Source: an uncultured Collinsella sp.
GTDB taxonomy: Bacteria; Actinomycetota; Coriobacteriia; Coriobacteriales; Coriobacteriaceae
NCBI GenBank assembly: GCA_959023295.1
Contig: CAUFBM010000007.1
Span: forward strand, 57,170 to 121,169
Direction: 5' to 3'
DNA: 64,000 bases
The position numbers and the translations under genes were made by a program. The notes under the pieces were generated by a model. That model made no database searches. It had not been told where the DNA came from and worked only from the letters and a program-made list of their open reading frames with translations. This document shows, piece by piece, positions 1-8,155 of this stretch (within the stretch, counting starts at the first letter, position 1; the number at the start of each line of letters is the position of its first letter).

Positions 1-177
1 AACTCTTGTATCTGATGATGCATATCAACCGTCTGCGATCGGCTTCGCAGACCGAGTGAGTAAAGCCGCCAGCCCGGCGGCAATCGCAACAATCCTTTTT
101 GGTTTCTAACTGCGGGCAAGGTACCGGCTCGCGGTAGGGGATATTTTTGTCGAAATTTGGAAAAGAGAGGACAGATC
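1..177 (+). promoter_or_regulatory. Leader of the PTS gene with a small GC hairpin
   Basis: Non-coding lead-in to the beta-glucoside PTS gene. A short stem GCCGCC (65-70) / GGCGGC (76-81) is followed by a T-run at about 96-100 and then by GGTTTCTAACTGC and GGGCAAGG (about 101-122). That order loosely recalls a ribonucleic antiterminator (RAT) site overlapping a terminator, as recognised by BglG/LicT proteins in front of bgl PTS operons, but the match to the RAT consensus is partial. The antiterminator gene, if present, would lie left of the window. Confidence 0.3.
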
Positions 178-1617
178 ATGGCAGGTAAATACGACGATCT
201 TGCTTCCCAGATCGTAGAGCTGGTTGGCGGTAAGTCCAACGTCAAGTGCGTGGCGCACTGCATTACCCGCGTTCGTTTTAAGCTCAAGGACGAGTCGAAG
301 GCCAACGACGAGGCAATCTCTCAGCTGCCCAACGTCATCAAGGTCATGCGCGCCAACGGCCAGTACCAGGTTGTTGTGGGCAACATCGTCGAGGACGTCT
401 ACGATGCCGTCCTCAAGGCCGGCGGTTTTAGCGACGGCGGCGCCGTCGACGCCGATGACGACGAGGCCGCTCCCAAGAGCGCTACCGATGTGATCATCGA
501 CCTCATCTCGGGCATCTTCGCCCCCATGCTCGGCACCTTCGCCGCCGCCGGTATCATGAAGGGCCTGCTGGCGCTCGCTACCTTCCTGGTCCCGAGCTTT
601 GCCAACGACGGCGCCTATACGCTGCTCTACACCGTCGCCGACGGCATGTTCTACTTCCTGCCCGTGGTGCTTGGCTACACCGCCGCCAAGAAGTTCAAGA
701 TGAGCGAGTTCAACGGCATGGCCATTGCCTTTGCCCTGGTGTATCCCACCATGGTTGCCCTGACCTCGGGCGAGGTTGTCGGCTCCGTCGAGCTCGGCTT
801 TGCCGGTACCTTCTCTTGGTACACCACGTTCCTGGGCCTGCCGCTCATCATGCCTGCCTCGGGTTACACCAGCTCCGTTATCCCCATCCTGCTCATGGTT
901 TGGTTTGGCTCCACCCTCGAGCACTGGGTTAAGAAGTGGATGCCCGCTTCTATGAAGATGTTCTTCACCCCGCTGATCGTCGTCAGCGTCACCGTTACCC
1001 TTGGCTACCTGGTCATTGGCCCCATCGCCACGCTCATCACCAACCTGCTCGGTGAGTTCTTCGCACTGCTGTTTGGCCTGCCCATGATCGGCTCCCTCTT
1101 GGGCTGCACCCTCGTCGGTGCCTTCTGGATGTGCCTGGTCATCTTTGGCTTCCACTGGTCGCTCGTGCCCATCGCGCTGGTCAACCTGTCCACTCTGGGC
1201 CACGACTACATCCTGGGCTCCGTTATCGCCCACTCCTTCTCGCTGGGCGCCGTGCTCTTTGCCATGTATCTCAAGAACAAGGACGAGAAGTTCCGCGGCA
1301 TCGCGCTGCCGGCCATGATCTCTGCCTTCTTCTTTGGCGTCACCGAGCCCGCTATCTACGGTGTCGCCCTGCCCGATAAGAAGGCCTTCATCAACGCCAG
1401 CATCGGTTCTGCTGTGGGTGGCCTCATCATCGGCATCTCCGGCGCCGTGGTGTACATGTCCGGCGGTCTGGGCGTCTTCAACTGGCTGTCCTTCATCGAC
1501 CCCTCCGGTGTTAACGGCATCAACCACATGATCTGGGCTATTGTTGCCTCGCTCGTGGGTGCCGCCGTGGGCTTCGCGATCGAGTTCGTCACCTACAAGC
1601 CCGAGGCTGCCAAGTAG
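178..1617 (+). CDS. PTS beta-glucoside transporter subunit EIIBC
   Basis: Membrane permease of the Glc/Bgl PTS family that takes up and phosphorylates an aryl- or alkyl-beta-glucoside. 479 residues: an N-terminal EIIB domain (about 1-85) with the phosphorylated cysteine Cys28 in HCITRVRF, a short acidic linker, then a hydrophobic EIIC domain (about 105-470) carrying the family motif GVTEPAIYGV near residue 387. I start at ATG 178, 5-6 bases after AGAGAGGAC; an in-frame TTG at 157 has no such site. There is no EIIA domain, so phosphate must come from another protein; the free-standing EIIA at 23011-23508 is a candidate. The GH1 hydrolase downstream fits a beta-glucoside substrate. Exact sugar unknown. 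Confidence 0.92.
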   Translation: MAGKYDDLASQIVELVGGKSNVKCVAHCITRVRFKLKDESKANDEAISQLPNVIKVMRANGQYQVVVGNIVEDVYDAVLKAGGFSDGGAVDADDDEAAPKSATDVIIDLISGIFAPMLGTFAAAGIMKGLLALATFLVPSFANDGAYTLLYTVADGMFYFLPVVLGYTAAKKFKMSEFNGMAIAFALVYPTMVALTSGEVVGSVELGFAGTFSWYTTFLGLPLIMPASGYTSSVIPILLMVWFGSTLEHWVKKWMPASMKMFFTPLIVVSVTVTLGYLVIGPIATLITNLLGEFFALLFGLPMIGSLLGCTLVGAFWMCLVIFGFHWSLVPIALVNLSTLGHDYILGSVIAHSFSLGAVLFAMYLKNKDEKFRGIALPAMISAFFFGVTEPAIYGVALPDKKAFINASIGSAVGGLIIGISGAVVYMSGGLGVFNWLSFIDPSGVNGINHMIWAIVASLVGAAVGFAIEFVTYKPEAAK

Positions 1618-1643
1618 CCCAAACGACAAAGACTCGGTACCAG

Positions 1644-1674
1644 GCCGGCGGGGGAGCGCCCCGCCGGCTTTTTT
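1644..1674 (+). terminator. Rho-independent terminator after EIIBC
   Basis: Perfect 10-bp stem GCCGGCGGGG / CCCCGCCGGC with a 5-base loop, followed by six T (1669-1674), starting 26 bases after the EIIBC stop. Confidence 0.9.
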
Positions 1675-1716
1675 CAAATGGACGAGGGGTCCCGCACAGG
1701 CGTCGATAGAGGCCTC

Positions 1717-1876
1717 GCCACGAAACTGGCCTATCTACTACCTTTTAACGGTAGGGGCCAACCATACGGCGGTTTACCAAAAATCGCCAAGCCGTCTACC
1801 TGCGGTTTTATTTTTGGCAATTGCGGTGTGGTCAGGGGTTTGCGGTAAAAAGTAGTAGATAGGCCGGTTTCGTGGC
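1717..1876. repeat. Long imperfect palindrome between EIIBC and bglA
   Basis: Outer arms 1717-1740 and 1853-1876 are 24 bp each and complementary at 23 positions (GCCACGAAAC.. against ..GTTTCGTGGC). The interior stays partly complementary, so the 160-bp unit could fold into one long hairpin. It lies between the EIIBC terminator and the bglA ribosome site. Miniature mobile element or folded leader; function unknown. Confidence 0.7.
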
Positions 1877-1975
1877 GGCGGTTCCTGCGCGGGCCTCGCT
1901 CCGGACGCAAATTTCCCTGCGGACGCCGCTTCGACGTCCGCGCAACCACCCCCAACACGTACGAAAGGAGCCAAC

Positions 1976-3424
1976 ATGGCTTTTCCCGATGGATTTCTGT
2001 GGGGCGGCGCCACTGCCGCCAATCAGTGCGAAGGTGGATACAACGAGGACGGCAAGGGCCTCGGTGTTCCCGACATCATGACCGGCGGTACGGTCTCCGA
2101 GCCGCGCCACATTACCGACGGCATTCTGCCCCAGTACCACTATCCCAGCCACGAGGCCGTGGATATGTACCATCACTACCTCGACGACATCAAGCTCTTT
2201 GGCGAGATGGGCTTTAAGTGCTACCGCATGTCCATCAACTGGAGCCGCATCTTCCCCAACGGCGACGAGGCCGAGCCCAACCAGGCCGGCATCGAGTTCT
2301 ACCGCCGCGTGTTCCAGGCCTGTCAGGAGCAGGGCATCGAGCCCATGGTTACCCTCAGCCACTACGAGCTGCCCTATGGCCTGTCCAAAAACTACGGCGG
2401 CTGGAAGAATCCCAAGCTCATCGATTTCTACCTCAACTACGTCCGCACCGTCATGACCGAATACAAGGGCCTGGTGCGCTACTGGCTCACCTTTAACGAG
2501 ATCAATTGCCTGCTCATGGGCGGCTTTGGCGGCGTGATGGGCGGCGGCATGGTGCCCAAGGCAACTGACACGCCCATGGCCTTTGGCAACTGCGACTGGG
2601 ACGATCCACAGGCGCGCTTCGATGCCCTGCACCACCAGTTCCTGGCGAGCGCCAAGTGCGTCACCATGGGCCATCAGATCGATCCCCAGAACAAGATCGG
2701 CTGCATGATCGCCGGCAACGCCTGCTACCCGCACACGTGCAATCCGGCAGACGTTCTGGCCGCACAAAAGCAGCAGCGCGAGATGAACTTCTACTGCGGC
2801 GACGTGCAGGTGCGCGGTGCGTATCCCTCGTGGGCGCCCAGCGTGTGGCTCCGCGAAGGCGTGCACGTGGAGGTTTCGCCCGAGGACGCCGCCACGCTGG
2901 CCGTCGGCAAGGTCGACTTCTACAGCTTTAGCTACTACATGAGCGCCACCGCCACGGCCGATCCGGTGCTGCTGGAGCAAGGCAACATTTTTGGTGGCGC
3001 CGGCAACGAGTATCTCAAGAAGAGCGATTGGGGTTGGGCGATCGACCCCGAGGGCCTGCGCTACTACCTGGAGGAGGTCTACGACCGCTACCAGGTGCCG
3101 CTGATGATTGTCGAGAACGGCCTGGGCGCGGTGGACGAGGTCGAGGCGGACGGTTCGATTCACGACAGCTACCGCATCGATTACCTGCGCGAGCATATCA
3201 AGCAGATGGAGATTGCCATCGAGGACGGTGTGGACCTGATGGGCTACACCATGTGGGGCTGCATCGATTTGGTGAGCGCCTCGACCGGCGAGATGAAGAA
3301 GCGCTACGGCTTTATCTACGTCGACAAGGACAACGACGGCAACGGCACGCTCGCCCGCAGCCGCAAGGACAGCTTCTTCTGGTACAAGAAGGTCATCGAG
3401 TCCAACGGCGCCGAGCTGGCCTAG
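1976..3424 (+). CDS. bglA: 6-phospho-beta-glucosidase, GH1
   Basis: Cytoplasmic glycosidase that splits the phosphorylated disaccharide or aryl glucoside delivered by the PTS into glucose 6-phosphate and aglycone. 482 residues, full GH1 length. Acid/base Glu175 sits in TFNE and the nucleophile Glu380 in IVENG. The SASTGEMKKRYG stretch near residues 430-442 carries the Ser-Lys-Tyr triad that in GH1 enzymes marks binding of the 6-phosphate, which is why I call it phospho-specific. Start ATG 1976 follows GAAAGGAG by 7 bases. It stands 358 bp after the EIIBC gene, beyond a terminator, so it may have its own promoter. Confidence 0.93.
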   Translation: MAFPDGFLWGGATAANQCEGGYNEDGKGLGVPDIMTGGTVSEPRHITDGILPQYHYPSHEAVDMYHHYLDDIKLFGEMGFKCYRMSINWSRIFPNGDEAEPNQAGIEFYRRVFQACQEQGIEPMVTLSHYELPYGLSKNYGGWKNPKLIDFYLNYVRTVMTEYKGLVRYWLTFNEINCLLMGGFGGVMGGGMVPKATDTPMAFGNCDWDDPQARFDALHHQFLASAKCVTMGHQIDPQNKIGCMIAGNACYPHTCNPADVLAAQKQQREMNFYCGDVQVRGAYPSWAPSVWLREGVHVEVSPEDAATLAVGKVDFYSFSYYMSATATADPVLLEQGNIFGGAGNEYLKKSDWGWAIDPEGLRYYLEEVYDRYQVPLMIVENGLGAVDEVEADGSIHDSYRIDYLREHIKQMEIAIEDGVDLMGYTMWGCIDLVSASTGEMKKRYGFIYVDKDNDGNGTLARSRKDSFFWYKKVIESNGAELA

Positions 3425-3451
3425 CCAAGTCTCAACCAGCGTAAACGTCGC

Positions 3452-3492
3452 AACCACCACAAAGGGGTCAGGCACCTTTGTGGTGGTTTTTT
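3452..3492 (+). terminator. CCACCACAAAGG hairpin, copy 1, acting as terminator
   Basis: Perfect 14-bp stem AACCACCACAAAGG / CCTTTGTGGTGGTT around a 9-base loop GGTCAGGCA, with a T6 tract at 3487-3492. It lies 28 bases after bglA. Further copies of the same stem occur at 5039-5076 and 39637-39671, so this is a dispersed repeat that has taken on a terminator role. Confidence 0.85.
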
Positions 3493-3660
3493 CTTTGGTA
3501 GATGCGTGGGACATGCCTTACAATCTACCAAGTAGTTCATGACGGGCGAAAAACGGAGAAAAGGGGCTTGATGTGTCCTTAACGTTTCATGCGGATAGAT
3601 TGATTTGACAGACGGTGGTGAATGCCCGCCGTCCGCATTCGTATGAAACAAGGAGTCTCC

Positions 3661-4941
3661 ATGCTCGCATCTCTTTTCTCAAAGCCTCAATCATCGCTGT
3701 CCGTGCAGGCCAAGCGGCTGGTGGCGATGCGCTTTCTCATCTACACCGGGTTTCAGACCAGTTATTTTATCGGCGTCATCGGAACGCTCACCTATGCGGA
3801 CGATGCCTCAGTCGTGGCGACATCGCTGGCCGTTCTGTTTATGAACGTTTTCGTGATCCTGGGATCCTTTGCGGGTGGCGCTGCGCTCGACGCATGGGGT
3901 CCGCGCCGCCATTTCTTGCTGAGCATCATCGGCGCTCTCGCAACTGGCACGGCAATCATCGCCTTTGGCAGCGCGACCGGCGTCGTCCTACTCGGCGCGG
4001 TGTTTCTGGGCTTTGTGATGGGATTCGCCCAGCCCATCGCCACATCCTATCCGGCTTACCTCACCGACGATCCTGTCGAGCTCAAAGACATCAACTCCGC
4101 CATCGCCATGTTTTCAAACGTGAGTATCATCGTTGGCCCCACGCTGGGCGGCTTTGTCGCGGCGGCTGCGTCGTCGCGCGCGGTGTTTGTGCTCATGATG
4201 CTCTTTACCGTGCTGGCGCTCGTCGCCGGTTGGGGCTTTAGGCCGCAGACCAGCCATGTCGCCGGGCATGCGGATGCCGATTCGGCAGAGGAAGGGGAGC
4301 GTGCGGGACAAAGCTCCAACCCCAGCGCATCCTCCCGCGCTACCTTCGCAGCCAGCATCAAGACAGTCTTTACCAACAGCGTTCTCGCCCTGCTGTTTTG
4401 CATCATCTTCCTCTCGAACTTTGGCTACGGTGCCTTCGATCCGCTCGAGTCGTTTTTCTATCGCGATGTTCTGCACGTTGGCGTTGAGTGGATGGGCTGG
4501 CTCTCGTCTGCCTGCGGTGTCGGCGCGGTGCTGGGTGCCGTGCTCGCGCTCCGCTTGCCGCCGCACCTGGTCAACCTTAAAACGCTGCTCGTGGCGCTTA
4601 TGTCCGTGGGCCTGGGAAGCCTGCTCTATGTGGGGACGCCGTACGTGGGCGTGGCCCTTGTCGGCCAGATTGCACTGGGCATAGCTTGGGGCATCGTCAA
4701 CCCGCTCCACAACACCATCGTGCAAACGACGGCACCGCTCGAGCAGCTCGGTCGCGTGAACTCGGTCATGGGCTTTGGCAATATGTTCGCCGGCGTGGCG
4801 CCGCTGGCGATTGCCCCGTGGCTGGCGGCGACATTTGGCGTGCAGCAGACGCTCGTTGGTGCGGGCATGGTCGTGACGGCGGTTCCCGCGGCACTGCTGC
4901 TGTTTGGACGCCGACATTTTGATCGTGCCGCAAGGCAGTAA
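3661..4941 (+). CDS. MFS transporter
   Basis: Major facilitator superfamily permease, 426 residues with about twelve hydrophobic segments in two halves split by a charged loop near residues 200-235 (HVAGHADADSAEEGERAG). The loop after TM2 reads GGAALDAWGPRR, a form of the MFS motif A. I chose ATG 3661, 5 bases after AAGGAG; the in-frame ATG at 3622 lacks a ribosome site. The sequence resembles drug/metabolite efflux MFS proteins, but I see nothing that fixes the substrate. It sits alone between two palindromic repeats. Confidence 0.85.
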   Translation: MLASLFSKPQSSLSVQAKRLVAMRFLIYTGFQTSYFIGVIGTLTYADDASVVATSLAVLFMNVFVILGSFAGGAALDAWGPRRHFLLSIIGALATGTAIIAFGSATGVVLLGAVFLGFVMGFAQPIATSYPAYLTDDPVELKDINSAIAMFSNVSIIVGPTLGGFVAAAASSRAVFVLMMLFTVLALVAGWGFRPQTSHVAGHADADSAEEGERAGQSSNPSASSRATFAASIKTVFTNSVLALLFCIIFLSNFGYGAFDPLESFFYRDVLHVGVEWMGWLSSACGVGAVLGAVLALRLPPHLVNLKTLLVALMSVGLGSLLYVGTPYVGVALVGQIALGIAWGIVNPLHNTIVQTTAPLEQLGRVNSVMGFGNMFAGVAPLAIAPWLAATFGVQQTLVGAGMVVTAVPAALLLFGRRHFDRAARQ

Positions 4942-4945
4942 AAAC

Positions 4946-5002
4946 CATCACAACATTCGATGAAAATTGCGATTTTGCCGAAAAACATCGAATGTTGTGA
5001 TG
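4946..5002. repeat. CATCACAACATTCGATG hairpin, copy 1
   Basis: Perfect 17-bp inverted repeat (4946-4962 and 4986-5002) around a 23-base spacer that itself contains the near-palindrome AAAATTGCGATTTT. It follows the MFS stop by five bases. A second copy is at 6067-6123. No T-run follows, so it is more a dispersed palindromic repeat than a normal terminator. Confidence 0.85.
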
Positions 5003-5038
5003 CTTTGCACCTCGGGCCAGGCCACCCTTCTGGTCCGG

Positions 5039-5076
5039 CCACCACAAAGGGGCCAGGCACCTTTGTGGTGGTTTTT
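5039..5076 (+). terminator. CCACCACAAAGG hairpin, copy 2, terminator-like
   Basis: 12-bp perfect stem CCACCACAAAGG / CCTTTGTGGTGG, loop GGCCAGGCA, then T5. Same repeat as at 3452, with one loop base changed (GGTC to GGCC). Lies 98 bases after the MFS gene and 90 before the HAD gene. Confidence 0.85.
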
Positions 5077-5165
5077 GCTTTGACGGGCCGCGGCTGCGCC
5101 TTGGTATACCATGTACGCCGTTCACGACCACACCCCACACCGCCGCACAACCCAGAAAGGCCCCC

Positions 5166-5987
5166 ATGGACACCACCTTCAGCCACATCAAAGCCGTGTT
5201 CTGCGATATCGACGGCACGCTGCTCACGAGCCAGCACACGGTGTCCCCGCGCACCGTGGCGGCGATCCGCGCCCTGCGCGAGCGCGGCGTGCTCTTTGGC
5301 CTGTGCACCGGGCGCGACGCCCATGCGACCGAGGCCATGTACGAGCTCTGGGGCATCGAAGGCCTGGTGGACGTGCTCGTGGGCTGCGGTGGCGCCGAGG
5401 TCATCGACCGCGCGCACGACATCAACGAGCTGAGCTATCCACTGCTGGGCGAGACTATCGCGCGCATCTGCAAGCACATGGCGGACCTTCCGGCAACGCC
5501 CGTCTGCCCCCGAGACGGCGTGTTCTACGTGCCCGAGAGCAACGCGTGCGTCGAGCACCTGTCGCGCGTCGACGGCGTGCCCTACCAGGTGGTCGATTTT
5601 GCCGAGTTTTTGCGCGAGCCGCAGCCCAAGGTGATGTTTACCATGGCGCCCGAGGTAATGCCGCGGGTGATTGAGCGGGCGTCGACGTTTGCCGATAACA
5701 CTGTTAAGGCGGCGGCTCTGCAAACCACGCAGCGGCTCTACGAGTTCATGGATCCGCGCGTGTCCAAGACGCGCGGCCTTGTGCGCGTGGCGGAGCTCAA
5801 CGACATGGAGCTCCAGGACATCTGCGTGTTTGGCGATGCCGATAACGACACCTGCATGGTGGCTGACGCCGGCGTGGGGGTGGCCATGGCAAATGGCAGC
5901 GACGCCACCTGCTCCGCCGCCGATTTTGTAACCGCCAGCAACGACAAAGACGGCATCGCGATCTTTATCGAGGAACATCTGCTGTAG
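5166..5987 (+). CDS. HAD-superfamily hydrolase, Cof-type
   Basis: Cytoplasmic phosphatase of the HAD IIB (Cof/YbiV-like) branch, 273 residues, the usual length. Motif I DIDGTL supplies the nucleophile Asp14 and Asp16; motif IV is FGDADNDTCM near residue 222, binding Mg2+; the central part (about 85-190) is the IIB cap. Such enzymes hydrolyse sugar phosphates or other small phosphorylated metabolites; the substrate cannot be told from sequence. ATG 5166 follows GAAAGG by 5 bases. Its place near the bgl genes suggests, weakly, a sugar phosphate. Confidence 0.88.
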   Translation: MDTTFSHIKAVFCDIDGTLLTSQHTVSPRTVAAIRALRERGVLFGLCTGRDAHATEAMYELWGIEGLVDVLVGCGGAEVIDRAHDINELSYPLLGETIARICKHMADLPATPVCPRDGVFYVPESNACVEHLSRVDGVPYQVVDFAEFLREPQPKVMFTMAPEVMPRVIERASTFADNTVKAAALQTTQRLYEFMDPRVSKTRGLVRVAELNDMELQDICVFGDADNDTCMVADAGVGVAMANGSDATCSAADFVTASNDKDGIAIFIEEHLL

Positions 5988-6066
5988 CGCTGGGGGAGAA
6001 CTCTGCAAGGGGACAGTACGCCTTTGTGGCGGATTGGCTTCAACTGGGCATTCGAGATATCCAGAC

Positions 6067-6123
6067 CATCACAACATTCGATGAAAATCGCGATTTTGAC
6101 GAAAAGCGTCGAATGTTGTGATG
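6067..6123. repeat. CATCACAACATTCGATG hairpin, copy 2
   Basis: Arms 6067-6083 and 6107-6123, 17 bp with one G.T pair; the spacer holds the perfect palindrome AAAATCGCGATTTT. Closely similar to 4946-5002 over the whole unit, including the spacer, which implies a common origin rather than chance. Confidence 0.85.
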
Positions 6124-6185
6124 CTTTTCGTTGTGGTCGGGATGCTTTTCGCTGTGGACGAGACGGTTTTCGGTATGGACGGTGC
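6119..6185. repeat. 21-bp imperfect tandem repeat upstream of gatC
   Basis: Three units of 21 bases (starting near 6120, 6141 and 6162), each built as GAtGc-TTTTCG-nTrTGGnCGr, abut the second palindromic repeat. No gene of a supported kind covers them. They lie 145-210 bases before gatC. The rest of 5988-6329 shows only a possible -10 box. Confidence 0.6.
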
Positions 6186-6288
6186 GGATTCGCTATAGAA
6201 CCGCCAGCCCGCCGCCTACCAACCGCCGCCCTCGTTACGTTTTCACTGCATTTGGGTAAAGCGCCTGCTCCAAGCCGGCGTTGCCTTG

Positions 6289-6294
6289 TATACT
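6289..6294 (+). promoter_or_regulatory. Possible -10 box of the gatCAB operon
   Basis: TATACT lies 36 bases before the gatC start in otherwise GC-rich DNA. The region 17 bases upstream has no good -35 hexamer, so the call is tentative. Confidence 0.4.
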
Positions 6295-6329
6295 AGAGCG
6301 GTTTAACTGTTATGCGGAAGGGAGCGCCT

Positions 6330-6641
6330 ATGGCACTCAGCGAGAAAGACGTGCGCGGCATCGCCGAGTACGCAAAGATCGCACTGACCGATGACGAGCT
6401 CACCCAGATGACGTCCTACATGAACGATGCCGTCCAGATGCTCGAGCCCGTCTTGCAATATGACTTGCCCGACGTGGAGCCCACGTTCCATCCCATCGGA
6501 AGCCTGTCCAACGTGATGGGCGATGACCTGCGCGAGCCCGAGCGCGACCTGCCGCTCGACGTTGCGCTCGAAAACGCCGGCAGCGCGCGCGACCGCTACT
6601 TCCGCGTGCCGTCCATTTTGGGAGAGGGGGAGAGCGAGTAA
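6330..6641 (+). CDS. gatC: Asp/Glu-tRNA amidotransferase subunit C
   Basis: Small subunit of the GatCAB amidotransferase, which stabilises the GatA-GatB interface. 103 residues, normal for the family. The N-terminal helix pair reads EKDVRGIAEYAKIALTDDEL, and the C-terminal half carries the conserved LREPERD stretch. ATG 6330 follows AAGGGAG by 5 bases; an in-frame ATG at 6312 precedes that site and is rejected. The stop overlaps the gatA start (TAATG), so the two are translationally coupled. Confidence 0.95.
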   Translation: MALSEKDVRGIAEYAKIALTDDELTQMTSYMNDAVQMLEPVLQYDLPDVEPTFHPIGSLSNVMGDDLREPERDLPLDVALENAGSARDRYFRVPSILGEGESE

Positions 6642-8155
6642 TGGCGCAGAGCTTCGATTCCCTTACCGCTGCCCAGATTGCCGCGGGCGTTGCCGTCGGC
6701 GACTTTACCGCTACCGAGGTGGCCCAGGCCTCCCTTGCCGCCATCGAGGCGCGCGAGGGCGGGGTCCAGGCATTCCTGCAGGTGTCGCCCGAACTTGCGC
6801 TCGAGGCCGCCGCGCGCGTGGATGCCGACCGTGCCGCAGGCAAGCCGCTGCCCCCGCTTGCGGGCGTGCCGCTGGCCATTAAGGACAACATGAACCTCGT
6901 GGGCACGCGCACCACCTGCGCTTCCCACATGCTCGAGGACTACCAGAGCGTCTACACCGCCACCTGCGTCCAGCGCATGCTCGATGCCGGCTGCCTGCCC
7001 ATGGGCAAGGCCAACATGGACGAGTTTGCCTTTGGTAGCTCTACCGAGAGCTCGGCCTTCCACCGCACCAACAACCCTTGGGATACCGAGCGCGTGCCCG
7101 GCGGCTCCTCGGGCGGCTCCGCTGCAGCCGTCGCCGCGGGCGAAGTCGCGCTCTCACTGGGCTCGGACACCGGCGGCTCCATCCGCCAGCCGGCGTCGCT
7201 GTGCGGCGTGGTAGGCTTTAAGCCCACGTATGGCGCCGTGAGCCGTTACGGCGTGGTCGCTTTTGGCTCGTCGCTCGACCAGGTGGGCCCCTTTGGCCGC
7301 ACGGTCGAGGATGTCGCGCTGGCCATGAACGCGCTTACCGGCGCGGGCCACGATCCGTACGACTGCACCAGCCAGGATTGCGCCGTCGACTTTACCGAGC
7401 ATCTCAACGAAAGCATCGAGGGCAAGCGCGTAGGCATCATTCCCGCGTTTATGGAGGCCGAGGGCCTGACGCCCGAGGTCAAGGCCGCTGTTCAGCGCGC
7501 CGCCCAGGAGCTGCAGGACCAGGGTGCCGAGCTGGTCGAGGTCGACCTGCCGCACCTGGACGCCGCCATCGCCGCCTACTACGTCATCGGCCCGGCCGAG
7601 GCATTCTCCAACCTGGCCCGCTTCGACGGCATTCGCTACGGCTACCAGGAGGAGGGCTGCGCCAACTTGTCCGACCAGAGCTCGCTTTCGCGCGCCCACG
7701 GCTTTGGCGCCGAGGCCAAGCGCCGTCAGATGCTCGGCGCCTATCTGCTGAGCTCGGGCGTGTACGACAAGTACTACTACGCCGCGCAGAAGGCCCGCAC
7801 GCTCATCACGCAGGACTACGATGCCGCGTATGCCAAGGTGGACACCGTCCTCATGCCCGCCTCGCCGCGCACGGCCTTTAAGTTTGGCGAGATTAGCGAC
7901 CCCACGCAGATGTACCTTTCGGACCTGTATACCATTTCGCTCAACATTTGCGGCAACGGTGGTATCTCGGTGCCGCTGGGCCTGGGCGAGGATACTCAGC
8001 TGCCCGTTTCTGCCCAGCTGGTGGGTCCGGCCTTTAAGGACCGTCAGCTGCTCACGTTTGCCCGCGCCCTGGAGCGCGGCTTTGCCGATGCCGCCACGGG
8101 TGCGCCCGTGCTTTCCGTCGCGCCCGATTTTGCCGGGAAGGGAGGCGAGCTGTAA
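6641..8155 (+). CDS. gatA: Asp/Glu-tRNA amidotransferase subunit A
   Basis: Amidase subunit that releases ammonia from glutamine for conversion of Glu-tRNA(Gln) to Gln-tRNA(Gln). 504 residues. The amidase-signature triad is visible: Lys81 in AIKDN, cis-Ser156 in GGSSGGS and nucleophile Ser180 in DTGGS. It is coupled to gatC by TAATG overlap and to gatB by a second TAATG overlap at 8155. With no other tRNA amidation gene in view, this is presumably the organism's route to Gln-tRNA(Gln). Confidence 0.97.
   Translation: MAQSFDSLTAAQIAAGVAVGDFTATEVAQASLAAIEAREGGVQAFLQVSPELALEAAARVDADRAAGKPLPPLAGVPLAIKDNMNLVGTRTTCASHMLEDYQSVYTATCVQRMLDAGCLPMGKANMDEFAFGSSTESSAFHRTNNPWDTERVPGGSSGGSAAAVAAGEVALSLGSDTGGSIRQPASLCGVVGFKPTYGAVSRYGVVAFGSSLDQVGPFGRTVEDVALAMNALTGAGHDPYDCTSQDCAVDFTEHLNESIEGKRVGIIPAFMEAEGLTPEVKAAVQRAAQELQDQGAELVEVDLPHLDAAIAAYYVIGPAEAFSNLARFDGIRYGYQEEGCANLSDQSSLSRAHGFGAEAKRRQMLGAYLLSSGVYDKYYYAAQKARTLITQDYDAAYAKVDTVLMPASPRTAFKFGEISDPTQMYLSDLYTISLNICGNGGISVPLGLGEDTQLPVSAQLVGPAFKDRQLLTFARALERGFADAATGAPVLSVAPDFAGKGGEL

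Noticed and set aside
106..1677. Long minus-strand reading frame opposite the PTS gene
   Set aside because: It mirrors the EIIBC codons in GC-rich DNA, has a repetitive His/Gly/Asp/Glu composition and no ribosome site. Similar mirror frames occur opposite bglA, gatB, guaA, metH and others.
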